Below are positions 51,696 through 60,390 of a stretch of DNA of 64,000 nt, piece by piece. The notes beneath the pieces are model-generated. The model saw nothing but the letters and a program-made list of their open reading frames with translations. It ran no database searches and was not told the DNA's origin. Positions within the stretch are counted from its first letter, which is position 1, and each line of letters starts with the position of its first letter. The position numbers and the translations under genes were made by a program. The stretch comes from Paenibacillus sp. Soil750 (GTDB taxonomy: Bacteria; Bacillota; Bacilli; Paenibacillales; NBRC-103111), in assembly GCF_001428045.1 (NCBI RefSeq), contig NZ_LMSD01000010.1:201434-265433 (forward strand), written 5' to 3'.

Positions 51696-54600
51696 ATGTT
51701 GAGAGACTTATTGAACAATTTCTCGCTTGTTGCCGTATTTGTTTTTATATCGATTCAAATTTTTTACTCCCCCAAATTACAAAAAGCAGCAAGATGGAAA
51801 TTTCAGATATGGGCAGGCATAACACACGGACTTTTCGGAGTTATGCTTGCTTATACTGGAGTCCATGTGAGTGAACGGCATATTCTAGATTTGAAAGCGA
51901 TTGCAATTCTGATGGCTACCTTCATTGGTGGGGGCCTTTCTGGTTTTATTACGACGGTTGTCATCATTATTGGCCGGACGATGATCGATCCAGCGGTTTT
52001 ATTTCGCGTATCGCTGCTAGGCTTCATTATTTATGTGGGTTGTGTGCTTATTCATTATTACATCCGAGACTATTGGAAGAAATGGATGCTGCTCGCATTA
52101 TGTCCTGTCAGCGTGTTATTCGTTGATATGGTTCTTATTTATAAGCTTCCTGCTATGGAGCTTGTCATTCCGAATTTACTTTTGCATTTAGGGGCGGGCA
52201 TGTTCGTTGCAGGACTTATTCGCTATTTCTTGCGCTCCGAGGAGCTGAAAAGGCAAGTACGGCAGATACAGCAGGAGCTTTCTGATATTCTTCGTTTTCA
52301 ACCTGGCCTTACATTTAAGCTCAAAAAAATACAGAATTCCTTGGTATATACGATCATTGATGGTCAATTATTGCATCAGCTCGGGATTAAGCCAGATGAC
52401 TATTTCTACAAGAATGTGTATGCGATTCCATCCTACTCGGAAGACATTGCGCAATTCTTGCAATCCAAATATGAAGAAGCCTACCGAGGAAATCAAGTCG
52501 CCTATGAAATGGATGTGCGTGGAAAAATCATTTTCACGACATTACAGCCTGTTTTCGATGGCGCAGAGGTGGTTGAAGTCATAGGCTCGGCGACGGATGT
52601 TACGGAGAAGAGTCTGGCAGAACGTCGGATTCAGGAAAGTGAAGAGCGGAATCGGATTCTCGTAGAGAACTCGCAGGAGGGCATTCTAGGTTTCACAACG
52701 GAAGGCGAAATTACGTCAGTGAATCAAGCGGCATGTCATCTATCACAAACCAGAGCTGAGGACATGCTGGGTCTTCCAATGACTGCTTTTTTACCCGTAT
52801 CCGAGCAGGAGCTTTGGGAGCAGCACTTTCAAGAAGTGCTAACGAGTGGTGATAATGTGAGATTCGAAATCGCGATTCCTTCGTCGGAGGGGCCAAGAAG
52901 AGACTATCGGGTAACACTTTCAGCCTATCATCATGCCTCTGGTGAAGTGAAAGGGATTGTGGGTACGATTCACGATTTTACTGAAGCCTCTATGCGCCAT
53001 GCAGCTGATCAAGCCAATCAAGCGAAGAGTCATTTTATTGCCAAAATGAGTCATGAAATCCGAACGCCTTTGAATGGGATTATCGGGCTATCTCAACTGT
53101 TAGGGAAGACGCCGCTCTCCGAGCACCAGAAGGATTACTTAACCAATATTACCTCTTCTTCGCATACGTTGTTAGGTATTATTAATGATGTGTTGGATTT
53201 TTCCAAAGTTGAAGCAGGTAAATTAGAGGTGGAACGGACGAGCTTTAATCTGGACGAGCTGTTGAAGGAGCTTTCCAGTATTTGCAGTGTACTATCGAAG
53301 AGCCAACCCATAGAGCTTATTTTCAGTACGCCTGCTGAGCTGCCCAGACGACTTCTCGGAGATCCACTTCGGTTGAAGCAAGTTTTACTGAACCTTTGCA
53401 GCAATGCCATTAAATTTACACGTGCAGGTTATGTGATGCTTCACATTGAGCTGGTGCCACAGACATCCAGTGAGGAAATGATGCTGCGATTTAGCGTCGA
53501 AGACTCGGGGATTGGTATTTCAGCTGATCGGCTTTCTTACATTTTTGAACCTTTCTCTCAGGCGGATGGATCAACGAGCCGTGAGTATGGAGGAACTGGT
53601 CTGGGACTGCCGATCAGCCAACATTTGATCACGCTAATGGGCGGTGTGCTCCAAGCAGAAAGTATAATGGGAAGCGGGAGCCGTTTCACATTTGCTTTAC
53701 CTTTTCAAATCATTGAGCAAGACGATCCTGATGAGTGGGATATTGGAGAGGGAAATGAGCCATATGGCGTGTTGGTTGTTGAGGATCATCCCCTTATGCG
53801 AAACAGCTTACAGGATATTTTAGAATCAATTGCACTCATCGTAACAACGGTTCCTTCTTGGGATTCGTTGTTCAAAAGGCTAGGCGGAAAAGAAGAAGGG
53901 GCAGATGAATTCCATTGTCTCGTCTTGGATATGGAAAGCGATGATATGTATGGCCTAGAAACATGGGATACACTCCTCGCTTTAATTCATAGAGATCGAA
54001 CGCGCTTAATTTGTCTGACATCCTCTATGGGGAAGGAAGAGCTGCTTACACTCCCTGAGGAGATAAGGCCTGATGCCGTATTGGTTAAACCGATTAGTCG
54101 ACTAGAGCTGTACCAGACGTTGGAATATTTGTTCCATCCTATGCATGAATCGCGGGTAACTGAGCAAGGATCGATGCCCAATCCTTCTGCTACAGTGGAG
54201 GAATGGGGACACATTTTACTCGTTGAGGACAATGAAATTAATCAACAAGTGGCCATGGAGCTGCTCGAGGAGCGGGGCTACAGAGTCACGCTAACGACAA
54301 ATGGTCAAGAAGCGCTCGACAAGCTGGAAAAAGGCGAATTTGCCTTGGTCCTCATGGATATTCATATGCCAGTTATGGATGGTGTAGAGGCGACCAAACT
54401 TCTGCGTTTGAACCCAAAATTTCGCGAAATACCGGTCATCGGGCTTACAGCTAACGTGGTTAAACAAGACCAAGAAGCGTACGTCCGAGTGGGCATGAAC
54501 GATGTGATAAGCAAACCGCTGGATGTGAAGTTGCTATTTCGAGTCATTCACAAATGGATGGACCCCGAGAAGAAGAAGGAGCGAGAGCGAAACTTCAAGG

Positions 54601-54971
54601 AACCTCAACCTGTTAGCGGAGAAGAGATCCCGTATTACCAAGGTATCGCCGCGATAGACTGGGAGGGAGCTTTGGCCCGAGTGGAGGGTAAAGAGAGTAT
54701 TCTTCTCGTCATGCTGCAGCTGTTCAAGAAAAATTACAGTGACTTCGCAGATCTGCTCCGGATCAATCACCGTGAAGGGGATTGGGTCGCTGCCAAACGA
54801 GCTGCGCATACGCTAATCGGAGTAGCAGGCAGCCTATCGGCGATAACACTGCATGCGGGAGCAGTGAAGCTCCAATCAACAATTCTCCTGAATGAGAATT
54901 ATGAGGATCAAATTGCCGAGATCGCAGCAGAAATTGAACGCATTATCGTTTGTATTCCGGATGAAGCGTAA
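51696..54971 (+). CDS. Hybrid sensor histidine kinase (5TM-PAS-PAS-HisKA-HATPase-REC-REC-Hpt)
   Basis: A 1091-residue membrane phosphorelay protein. Visible in order: a LytS-like membrane region with about six spans (to about 180), two PAS-type domains (about 200-310 and 315-430), HisKA with phosphoacceptor His in KMSHEIRTPLNG, a HATPase domain with N (SNAIKFT), G1 (DSGIGI) and G2 (GGTGLGLPIS) boxes, a first receiver (LVVEDHPLM; LVLDMES), a second full receiver (LLVEDNEINQQ; LMDIHMPVMDG) and a C-terminal Hpt domain with His in KRAAHTLIGVAGS. GGGGTGAG supports ATG 51696. No output regulator is adjacent. Confidence 0.92.
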   Translation: MLRDLLNNFSLVAVFVFISIQIFYSPKLQKAARWKFQIWAGITHGLFGVMLAYTGVHVSERHILDLKAIAILMATFIGGGLSGFITTVVIIIGRTMIDPAVLFRVSLLGFIIYVGCVLIHYYIRDYWKKWMLLALCPVSVLFVDMVLIYKLPAMELVIPNLLLHLGAGMFVAGLIRYFLRSEELKRQVRQIQQELSDILRFQPGLTFKLKKIQNSLVYTIIDGQLLHQLGIKPDDYFYKNVYAIPSYSEDIAQFLQSKYEEAYRGNQVAYEMDVRGKIIFTTLQPVFDGAEVVEVIGSATDVTEKSLAERRIQESEERNRILVENSQEGILGFTTEGEITSVNQAACHLSQTRAEDMLGLPMTAFLPVSEQELWEQHFQEVLTSGDNVRFEIAIPSSEGPRRDYRVTLSAYHHASGEVKGIVGTIHDFTEASMRHAADQANQAKSHFIAKMSHEIRTPLNGIIGLSQLLGKTPLSEHQKDYLTNITSSSHTLLGIINDVLDFSKVEAGKLEVERTSFNLDELLKELSSICSVLSKSQPIELIFSTPAELPRRLLGDPLRLKQVLLNLCSNAIKFTRAGYVMLHIELVPQTSSEEMMLRFSVEDSGIGISADRLSYIFEPFSQADGSTSREYGGTGLGLPISQHLITLMGGVLQAESIMGSGSRFTFALPFQIIEQDDPDEWDIGEGNEPYGVLVVEDHPLMRNSLQDILESIALIVTTVPSWDSLFKRLGGKEEGADEFHCLVLDMESDDMYGLETWDTLLALIHRDRTRLICLTSSMGKEELLTLPEEIRPDAVLVKPISRLELYQTLEYLFHPMHESRVTEQGSMPNPSATVEEWGHILLVEDNEINQQVAMELLEERGYRVTLTTNGQEALDKLEKGEFALVLMDIHMPVMDGVEATKLLRLNPKFREIPVIGLTANVVKQDQEAYVRVGMNDVISKPLDVKLLFRVIHKWMDPEKKKERERNFKEPQPVSGEEIPYYQGIAAIDWEGALARVEGKESILLVMLQLFKKNYSDFADLLRINHREGDWVAAKRAAHTLIGVAGSLSAITLHAGAVKLQSTILLNENYEDQIAEIAAEIERIIVCIPDEA

Positions 54972-55158
54972 GCGGAGATGAACGATCTCTGAAGTAGTAC
55001 CTTAAGTAGACACTCATCATAAACCTCTTATAAAAAAAGGGGGGAGGGATGAGGATAGACTTAAGTTTTTTTTGTATTGGGCAATACGGGAAGGCTTAAG
55101 TATTATTGCTGTGGAGAGGCAGTGCGAGCTACGGGGAGGAGCGTGCACGATCATTAAA

Positions 55159-55346
55159 CGCTAACGGCCACCACAGCCGTTAATTGACCAAACACAGCCC
55201 CTTTCCTAGGCTAACGGCCACTGCGGCCGCTATTTCGCCCAAAACCCCTGATTCTAGCCCGATTTCCACTCCATTGCGTACGCTGTGTCCGTTAGCGAAT
55301 CAGGAGCATCGAATTCTAGCAAATAGCGTCTCCTATGTCCGTTAAC
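55159..55346. repeat. Four-part convergent-gap element, CTAACGG type (E)
   Basis: CTAACGGCCA occurs at 55161 and 55211 (50 bp apart), and the inverted form TGTCCGTTA at 55286 and 55336 (50 bp apart). The first copy is palindromic, with GCCGTTAA following. The order, two direct then two inverted units about 50 bp apart, matches copies A-C, but the motif is unrelated. It lies between the convergent histidine kinase and wHTH gene. The region 54972-55158 before it shows no clear feature beyond AT-rich and G-rich runs. Confidence 0.68.
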
Positions 55347-55363
55347 CGTCCGCTCGCATGCCG

Positions 55364-55402
55364 CCGTCCCGCTCACCGTCCCGCTCACCCGTCCCGCCGT
55401 CC
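55364..55402. repeat. 12-bp tandem repeat CCGTCCCGCTCA
   Basis: Two exact copies (55364-55375, 55376-55387) followed by a shifted partial copy CCGTCCCGCCGTCC. It abuts the end of the CTAACGG element and the stop of the next gene. Confidence 0.8.
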
Positions 55403-55407
55403 AACAA

Positions 55408-56070
55408 TCAAAGCCTCAACTGATACGTACGATATCGCTGCCGTCCTCCTTCTACAATTAAGATTTGCTTCTCAACGAGTTGATGCAAAATCCGCCTTGT
55501 ATGGCGATCGGAGAGTCGAAGGTGTTCAGCAATTTCCATCGGTGTAATGGGCCGAAGCAAACGACGAGCAAAACGCACTACTTCTGACTCTGCCCAATTC
55601 AAGCCAGCTGACACATCAGCTGAAAGGAATTTTCCGACGAATGACAGGATAAGCTGTTGGCATTGCTTCGGATCTTCTTGGATGGACAAATAAGCAATTG
55701 GCATAAAAGTCCACCCATCAGGGGTTAGCAAGCTATGCCGCATACATAAATCCTTAAATCTTCTAACATCAAGATCTCTTGCATGCGATCCAAATCCCTG
55801 TATTTCGATCCCTCCTTTTGCGCCTCCAGGCATATAGGCAAGATCCAGATACCGGTAGCCATTATTGAAATCGCGTACCTCCCACTCGGGATATAAGTGA
55901 TTGAAATTACCAATGGCAGGAAACCAAATGTAACGTAAAAACGCAATGGTTCCGTGGCCCAATCCTTTCTCTAACAATTCGAGCCTTCGATGATTTACAG
56001 TCCCAGTACTAGTTCTAGCGTGCTCGATCATCGCCTGTATCCATTCGTTATATTTTTGCTCAAATGACAT
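55408..56070 (-). CDS. Hypothetical PD-(D/E)XK-like nuclease domain fused to a winged helix
   Basis: 220 residues, no exact family recognised. The N-terminal part contains YRYLDLAYMPGGAKGGIEIQG (core LDLAYMP...GGIEIQG), in which Asp, Glu and Gln have the spacing of the D-x(n)-E-x-Q/K active site of PD-(D/E)XK nucleases of the DUF559/Vsr type. The following RRFKDLCMRHSLLTPDGWTF resembles the conserved Arg/Asp helix in that fold. The C terminus (about 172-220) is a winged helix (MEIAEHLRLSDRHTRRILHQL). It has no signal peptide. It could be a degenerate, DNA-binding-only relative. The start is at 56070, where AGGCTGAGAGA is a weak site. Confidence 0.6.
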   Translation of the reverse strand: MSFEQKYNEWIQAMIEHARTSTGTVNHRRLELLEKGLGHGTIAFLRYIWFPAIGNFNHLYPEWEVRDFNNGYRYLDLAYMPGGAKGGIEIQGFGSHARDLDVRRFKDLCMRHSLLTPDGWTFMPIAYLSIQEDPKQCQQLILSFVGKFLSADVSAGLNWAESEVVRFARRLLRPITPMEIAEHLRLSDRHTRRILHQLVEKQILIVEGGRQRYRTYQLRL

Positions 56071-56104
56071 TCTCTCAGCCTCCAGTTAATCGTCCATAAA
56101 CAAA

Positions 56105-56156
56105 CAAAAACCGTTCCACCGCATAGCTCATATTGAGCGTTATGCAATGAAACGGC
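56105..56156 (-). terminator. Intrinsic terminator downstream of the uxu-like operon
   Basis: On the minus strand CCGTTTCA-TGCATAA pairs with TTATGC-TGGAACGG around a GCTCAATATGAGC inner stem, followed by TTTTTGTTTG. Confidence 0.78.
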
Positions 56157-56229
56157 GTGTGCTTCACTCCGTCTACCTTATTAAAATGAGTATAAAAGAA
56201 AAAGGCTCGGATTACTACAATGACTAAAA

Positions 56230-57084
56230 CTAAACGCCAGAATAAGCCATGAATCCGCCATCCACAGGGATCGTTGTACCCGTAACGAAGCGGGACATAT
56301 CGGAATCAGCCAGCCACAGCAACGTTCCTAGTAAATCCTCCGGCTTGCCGAAGCGGCGCATCGGGGTATGAGCAATGATTTTATGAGAGCGGTCCGTCAG
56401 ACTGCCATCCTCTTTCATTAACAATTTGGCATTCTGCTCCGTCAAAAAGAACCCAGGTGCAATGGCATTCACACGAATACCGCTTTCTGCCAAATGAACA
56501 GCTAGCCATTTCGTAAAGTTATCGATAGCCGCTTTGGCTGCGCTGTATGCAGGAACTTTCGTCATGGGTGAAGGTGCGCTCATGGATGAGATATTGATGA
56601 CTGTTGCACCCGTTTTGCCATGCATATGCTTAGTGAACACTTGCGTAGGAATTAAGGTGCCCACGAAATTAAGATCCAGCACGTTGCGGAATCCAGAGAT
56701 GCTTAGATCATAAAAGGATTGCACATCCGGATTCGCCACATCTTCCATTTTGAAAATCTCGTTCGTCGTATTCGCGCTGGCATGGTTACCGCCCGCACCA
56801 TTAATGAGAATATCACAGGTACCCAGCAATTCAATCACGGATGCTGCAGCTTGCTCCACACTTTCAGCTACAGTGACATCGCAGGCAACGGCAATCGCTT
56901 CGCCACCAGCGGCCTCAATTTCACGAACCACAGCTAACCCTTTCTCATGCGTACGATTCAGAATGGCAATGCGTGCACCTTGTCTAGCTAATTCTAATGC
57001 CATCACGCGGCATAATACGCCAGCGCCTCCAGTAATCACAACGACCTTCCCTTGCAGGGAAGGGAAATTAGTTAATCCGCTCAT
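56230..57084 (-). CDS. SDR-family oxidoreductase, probable D-mannonate oxidoreductase
   Basis: A 284-residue short-chain dehydrogenase with the cofactor motif [11 protein letters not shown] (about 15-25), NGAGGNH, and the catalytic Ser/Tyr/Lys (ISSMSAP, YSAAK). C-terminal [11 protein letters not shown] is typical of the fructuronate-reductase-type SDRs that replace UxuB in Firmicutes. It overlaps uxuA by 17 bp, so it is translated with it and should interconvert fructuronate and mannonate with NAD(H). A GAAGGAG site lies in the uxuA end. Assignment to mannonate rests on the neighbour. Confidence 0.86.
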   Translation of the reverse strand: MSGLTNFPSLQGKVVVITGGAGVLCRVMALELARQGARIAILNRTHEKGLAVVREIEAAGGEAIAVACDVTVAESVEQAAASVIELLGTCDILINGAGGNHASANTTNEIFKMEDVANPDVQSFYDLSISGFRNVLDLNFVGTLIPTQVFTKHMHGKTGATVINISSMSAPSPMTKVPAYSAAKAAIDNFTKWLAVHLAESGIRVNAIAPGFFLTEQNAKLLMKEDGSLTDRSHKIIAHTPMRRFGKPEDLLGTLLWLADSDMSRFVTGTTIPVDGGFMAYSGV

Positions 57085-58174
57085 ATGCAGTGACAGCTCC
57101 TTCTTGTAAAGTAGCGCTTTGGCGACACAGCATGTCCCAAAGTCCCCATAAATACATGATCCCTAATGCACGATCGTAAAGCCCGTATCCAGGTCTGCAA
57201 CGTTCATCCCAAATATGTCGACCATGATCCGGACGGCAAAATCCTTCGTAATTATTCGCATGCAGCGCCTGCACAATGCCTGACATATCAACCGTGCCAT
57301 CCTGCGTGCGATGAGAGGTTTCGATGAAATCACCATTCTCATACAAGCGAACATTCCGCAGATGGGCAAAAGGAATCCGATCCGCGAATTCATGCACGAT
57401 CGAGACAATATCATTGCTCGGGTTCGCACCGAGTGAGCCACTGCACATCGTAAGCCCGTTATACGGGCTGTCATGCAAGGCTAAGAAACGGCGAATGTTC
57501 GCTTGGCTCGTCATCAATCTTGGCAATCCAAAGACGGACCAAGGTGGATCATCCGGGTGAATCGCCATTCGAATGCCGTGCTCGGCGGCCACGGGAATAA
57601 CTTCATCCAGGAAGTACTTGAGGTTTGCCCAGAGGTGCTCCTCGGTGACATCCTTATAGGCGTCGAATAGCTCCGTTAAATGAGCAAGTCGTTCGGGCTC
57701 CCAGCCTGGCATACTGAAATCAGGGTTGGCATTAATCCGTCCCACATGCTCAGAAAGGTCGAGGTTGGCAATTTTACTTTTTTCATAAAATAGTGCCGTC
57801 GAGCCGTCTTCCAGCTCCTTATGTAAATCTGTCCGTACCCAATCGAACACAGGCATGAAATTGTAGCAAATGACTTTAACACCAACTTGCGCTAACGTTG
57901 CGATCGTTTTCTTATAATTAGCGATGTACGTATCGCGACTTGGCAGTCCTAATTTAATATCCTCATGAATGTTGACGCTCTCCACGACCTGCATATGCAG
58001 CCCCGCACGATCAGCCTCGGCTTTGATTTTCTGAATCTTAGCCATCGGCCATTCTTCACCGGCAGGTACATCATGCAGGGCCCAGACGATACCTTCAACA
58101 CCAGGAATTTGTTTAATTTGCTTAAGAGTGACCGTATCGTTGCCCTCTCCAAACCAACGGAATACCATTTTCAT
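57068..58174 (-). CDS. uxuA: Mannonate dehydratase
   Basis: A 368-residue TIM-barrel enzyme that dehydrates D-mannonate to 2-keto-3-deoxygluconate, a step in glucuronate breakdown. Opening [20 protein letters not shown] (first 20 residues) is characteristic. Metal-binding residues are in [10 protein letters not shown] (His, Asp), [14 protein letters not shown] (Cys), PFAHLRNV (His) and HGRHIWDE. A longer in-frame start exists 21 bases upstream, but homologues begin at the residue chosen here. The first of the two structural genes after the GntR regulator. Confidence 0.93.
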   Translation of the reverse strand: MKMVFRWFGEGNDTVTLKQIKQIPGVEGIVWALHDVPAGEEWPMAKIQKIKAEADRAGLHMQVVESVNIHEDIKLGLPSRDTYIANYKKTIATLAQVGVKVICYNFMPVFDWVRTDLHKELEDGSTALFYEKSKIANLDLSEHVGRINANPDFSMPGWEPERLAHLTELFDAYKDVTEEHLWANLKYFLDEVIPVAAEHGIRMAIHPDDPPWSVFGLPRLMTSQANIRRFLALHDSPYNGLTMCSGSLGANPSNDIVSIVHEFADRIPFAHLRNVRLYENGDFIETSHRTQDGTVDMSGIVQALHANNYEGFCRPDHGRHIWDERCRPGYGLYDRALGIMYLWGLWDMLCRQSATLQEGAVTAYERIN

Positions 58175-58204
58175 AGTTGCACACTCGCCTCCCATATAAT
58201 CAAC

Positions 58205-58882
58205 CTATTTGAAATAAGTAGGGAACTTCTCTTTTAATAATGCCTGATCGGAGATGCCAACTTGAAGATGCGCGCGAATTAATCGTTCTGCCTTATCGGG
58301 CTGTTGCTCTTTGATGGCCTCCACAATCTGCCCATGCTGCGCATAGAGCTCATCCCAATGATGATCAGTCGCTAAGCGGAGCATACGGGTGCGGTTCAAA
58401 TGCACATTAATTTGCTCAATGACTGCCCAGGTGTTCATTTTCTTGCATCCTTCAAAAATCGTCCGATGAAACTCCTCATCAAGCTCAAACATTTTCTTGA
58501 AGTCTTGTTCATCCATACACACTTTCTGCGAGGCTAAATTCATTTGAAGCAAGCGCAGGGACTCTTCCGGAAAAGAGAGACAGGCCAAGCGAATGACGGC
58601 GCTTTCCAGATGTTCGCGAATGAAGCGAGCTTCATCCACCAGTTCCAAATCAATGCGAGAGACAACCGTACCGCGTTGCGGATAAATATCCAGCAAGCCC
58701 TCCTGTGCTAATTGCACGAAGCTTTCCCGAACAGGTGTCCGACTAACATTGAAGCTTACCGACATTTCTTTCTCCGAAATGGTAGCACCTGGAAGCAGGC
58801 TTAAGCTCAGTATTTGAGCCTTTAGCGTGTGGTAAACAGCATCTCGGGTCGAACTAATCAGAGGTTTTTTGAAGTAATCCAT
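58205..58882 (-). CDS. GntR-family regulator (FadR/UxuR-like, FCD domain)
   Basis: 225 residues with an N-terminal winged HTH (about 12-75; ISEKEMSVSFNVSRTPVRES) and an all-helical FCD effector domain (Asp/His metal ligands plausible in the helices around 100-210). Such regulators repress hexuronate operons and are released by mannonate or a similar sugar acid. It is the first gene, 30 bp before uxuA, and a 22-bp palindrome lies just upstream of it, so it is likely autoregulated together with uxuA and the SDR gene. Shine-Dalgarno AAAGGAG. Confidence 0.9.
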   Translation of the reverse strand: MDYFKKPLISSTRDAVYHTLKAQILSLSLLPGATISEKEMSVSFNVSRTPVRESFVQLAQEGLLDIYPQRGTVVSRIDLELVDEARFIREHLESAVIRLACLSFPEESLRLLQMNLASQKVCMDEQDFKKMFELDEEFHRTIFEGCKKMNTWAVIEQINVHLNRTRMLRLATDHHWDELYAQHGQIVEAIKEQQPDKAERLIRAHLQVGISDQALLKEKFPTYFK

Positions 58883-58917
58883 GAGGATCTCCTTTGCAAA
58901 ATGAAGCCTAAACTTAT

Positions 58918-58939
58918 ACTACCATACTTGTATGGTAGT
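58918..58939. promoter_or_regulatory. Palindromic operator of the GntR-uxuA operon
   Basis: Two perfect 10-bp arms, ACTACCATAC (58918-58927) and GTATGGTAGT (58930-58939), separated by 2 bp. It lies 36 bases upstream of the GntR start codon, over the expected promoter. The size and central ATAC/GTAT resemble FCD-family GntR operators. Confidence 0.75.
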
Positions 58940-59004
58940 GTGGAAGTAAAAAAATGAGTAGCGAGCCTTCGTTGAGTTCGGATCGCTTACCGATTTGAAC
59001 AAGC

Positions 59005-59068
59005 ACTAAAAACACCGCATGCAGCTCGTGCTTTCCTCACTAGGAATAACACGAATCACAAGCGGTGT
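59005..59068 (-). terminator. Intrinsic terminator of the ParB-like gene
   Basis: Outer stem ACACCGC / GCGGTGT with an inner CGTG...CACG hairpin, followed on the minus strand by TTTTTAGTG. Confidence 0.7.
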
Positions 59069-59077
59069 AAGTTAATT

Positions 59078-60172
59078 TTAATGAGAGACAGCTAGGCTTT
59101 GAACCGTTCTCCAAGCTTCCAATTGCTTCTCCAACTGCTCCACTAACGTCGAGACGTCTTGGGAGAACTGTTCTCTTTGTTGCTCATTCATACCATCTTG
59201 CTCCTGCTGCAACTCGCTAGAAGTAGGTGGATCGGGAATCGTTTGAAGTAATTGCTGTAGTCTAGCTTGTAAAAGCGATCCGGCAGCAGCAGTTCTAGTT
59301 GTATCAGCAGCTTGCGGTACAGCAAGCTTAGCTTCAACGGATAGCTCCACTTTGTTAACTTCTTTCCCCTGCGCAGATACTTCAACTTCTTGAACCTCAA
59401 CTTTAATCTTCTCAGCTTTAGCAGGTGCCTTGGCTGCGATTGGCTTCGCTCGTTCAGCTCGATTGTTCTGGAAAGTAGACCAGGTTTCGATTAATTCAGG
59501 CCCTGATTTATAGAGCAGCTGCCCCTTGATTCGGTCAGAGATGTCTTTATCCTTAAACATCTTAGCAATTTTCTTCACATCACTGACTGGCATTTCATCA
59601 CGTGCCATGATTAAAGCTAGTGGATCACGATGCTCCAATGGGAGATCCTTCAACGGCAGCAATTGATCCTCGGTAAGCTTGTCCTTGCGAATCTCCGTGC
59701 CACCTACGATGAGCTTCTTTACAGAATTCCCAAACTTAAGCAGCTCACATTTGTTTTTAATATACGTTTCAGGTTTGCCAAGTTTGCCAGAAAGATATTT
59801 AATAGATGAGCTAAATTTCGCATCATGCATAAGCTTATGAAAGGCCTCAGCTTCCTCAATGGGAGAGAAGCCTTCTCGCGTTAGATTTTCAGCAATCTGC
59901 TCCAGATAGATTTCCATCTCATCCGTTACCGTTGACACGATGCATGATATGGTTGGAAGCCCTAGCATTTTGGTAGCTTTATATCTGCGATTGCCATAAA
60001 TGATCTTATATCGGTTGTTGGCGGTTGTACGAACTTTGATCGGAGAGAGTAAGCCAATTTCCCCAATGCTTTTCATTAATTCTTGCAGTGCTTCTTCATC
60101 GAACTGGTAGCGGGGCTGGTCCGTGTCCTCATCAATGAGATGCATAGAAATGTTATGTATGTCCATCTTCAT
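59078..60172 (-). CDS. ParB/Spo0J-family protein, orphan paralogue
   Basis: 364 residues: an N-terminal ParB/Srx-like domain with DEDTDQPRYQFDEEAL, the CTPase motif GNRRYKATKMLG (canonical GERRxRA, here Asn for Glu) and AENLTREGFSPIEEAEAF, a central HTH region with KYLSGKLGKPETYIKNK, and a long, poorly conserved Ala/Lys-rich and Gln-rich C-terminal tail (about 250-360). No parA and no parS-like palindrome was seen nearby, and the real chromosomal parAB pair sits near the origin. So this is a solo relative (Noc-like or plasmid-derived are the options). Confidence 0.82.
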   Translation of the reverse strand: MKMDIHNISMHLIDEDTDQPRYQFDEEALQELMKSIGEIGLLSPIKVRTTANNRYKIIYGNRRYKATKMLGLPTISCIVSTVTDEMEIYLEQIAENLTREGFSPIEEAEAFHKLMHDAKFSSSIKYLSGKLGKPETYIKNKCELLKFGNSVKKLIVGGTEIRKDKLTEDQLLPLKDLPLEHRDPLALIMARDEMPVSDVKKIAKMFKDKDISDRIKGQLLYKSGPELIETWSTFQNNRAERAKPIAAKAPAKAEKIKVEVQEVEVSAQGKEVNKVELSVEAKLAVPQAADTTRTAAAGSLLQARLQQLLQTIPDPPTSSELQQEQDGMNEQQREQFSQDVSTLVEQLEKQLEAWRTVQSLAVSH

Positions 60173-60390
60173 GTCTCCATTCGTTCAGGGTCATATGTCT
60201 AATTATATATCAAGGATGAAAGTGTGGGAACGCCAATTCGCTAGAAAGGATTTGGAAGGGATTGGTAGGGGCATCACGGACAACCCCGGAGGCAAATAAA
60301 TGTATTGCCAGTAAGGGAGAGGAGATGAAATAATAGAGAAAGATGTCGAATAATGTTCCTGCTTCAAGTCAAATTTGGGAGGAGAGACCT

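Noticed and set aside
55364..55402. CRISPR-like array in the CCGTCCCGCTCA repeats
   Set aside because: The units are 12 bp, directly tandem and without spacers, and no cas genes are present.
59078..60172. ParB-like gene as evidence of an integrated plasmid or prophage
   Set aside because: No replication, transfer, integrase or phage genes lie around it. Neighbours are ordinary metabolic and signalling genes.
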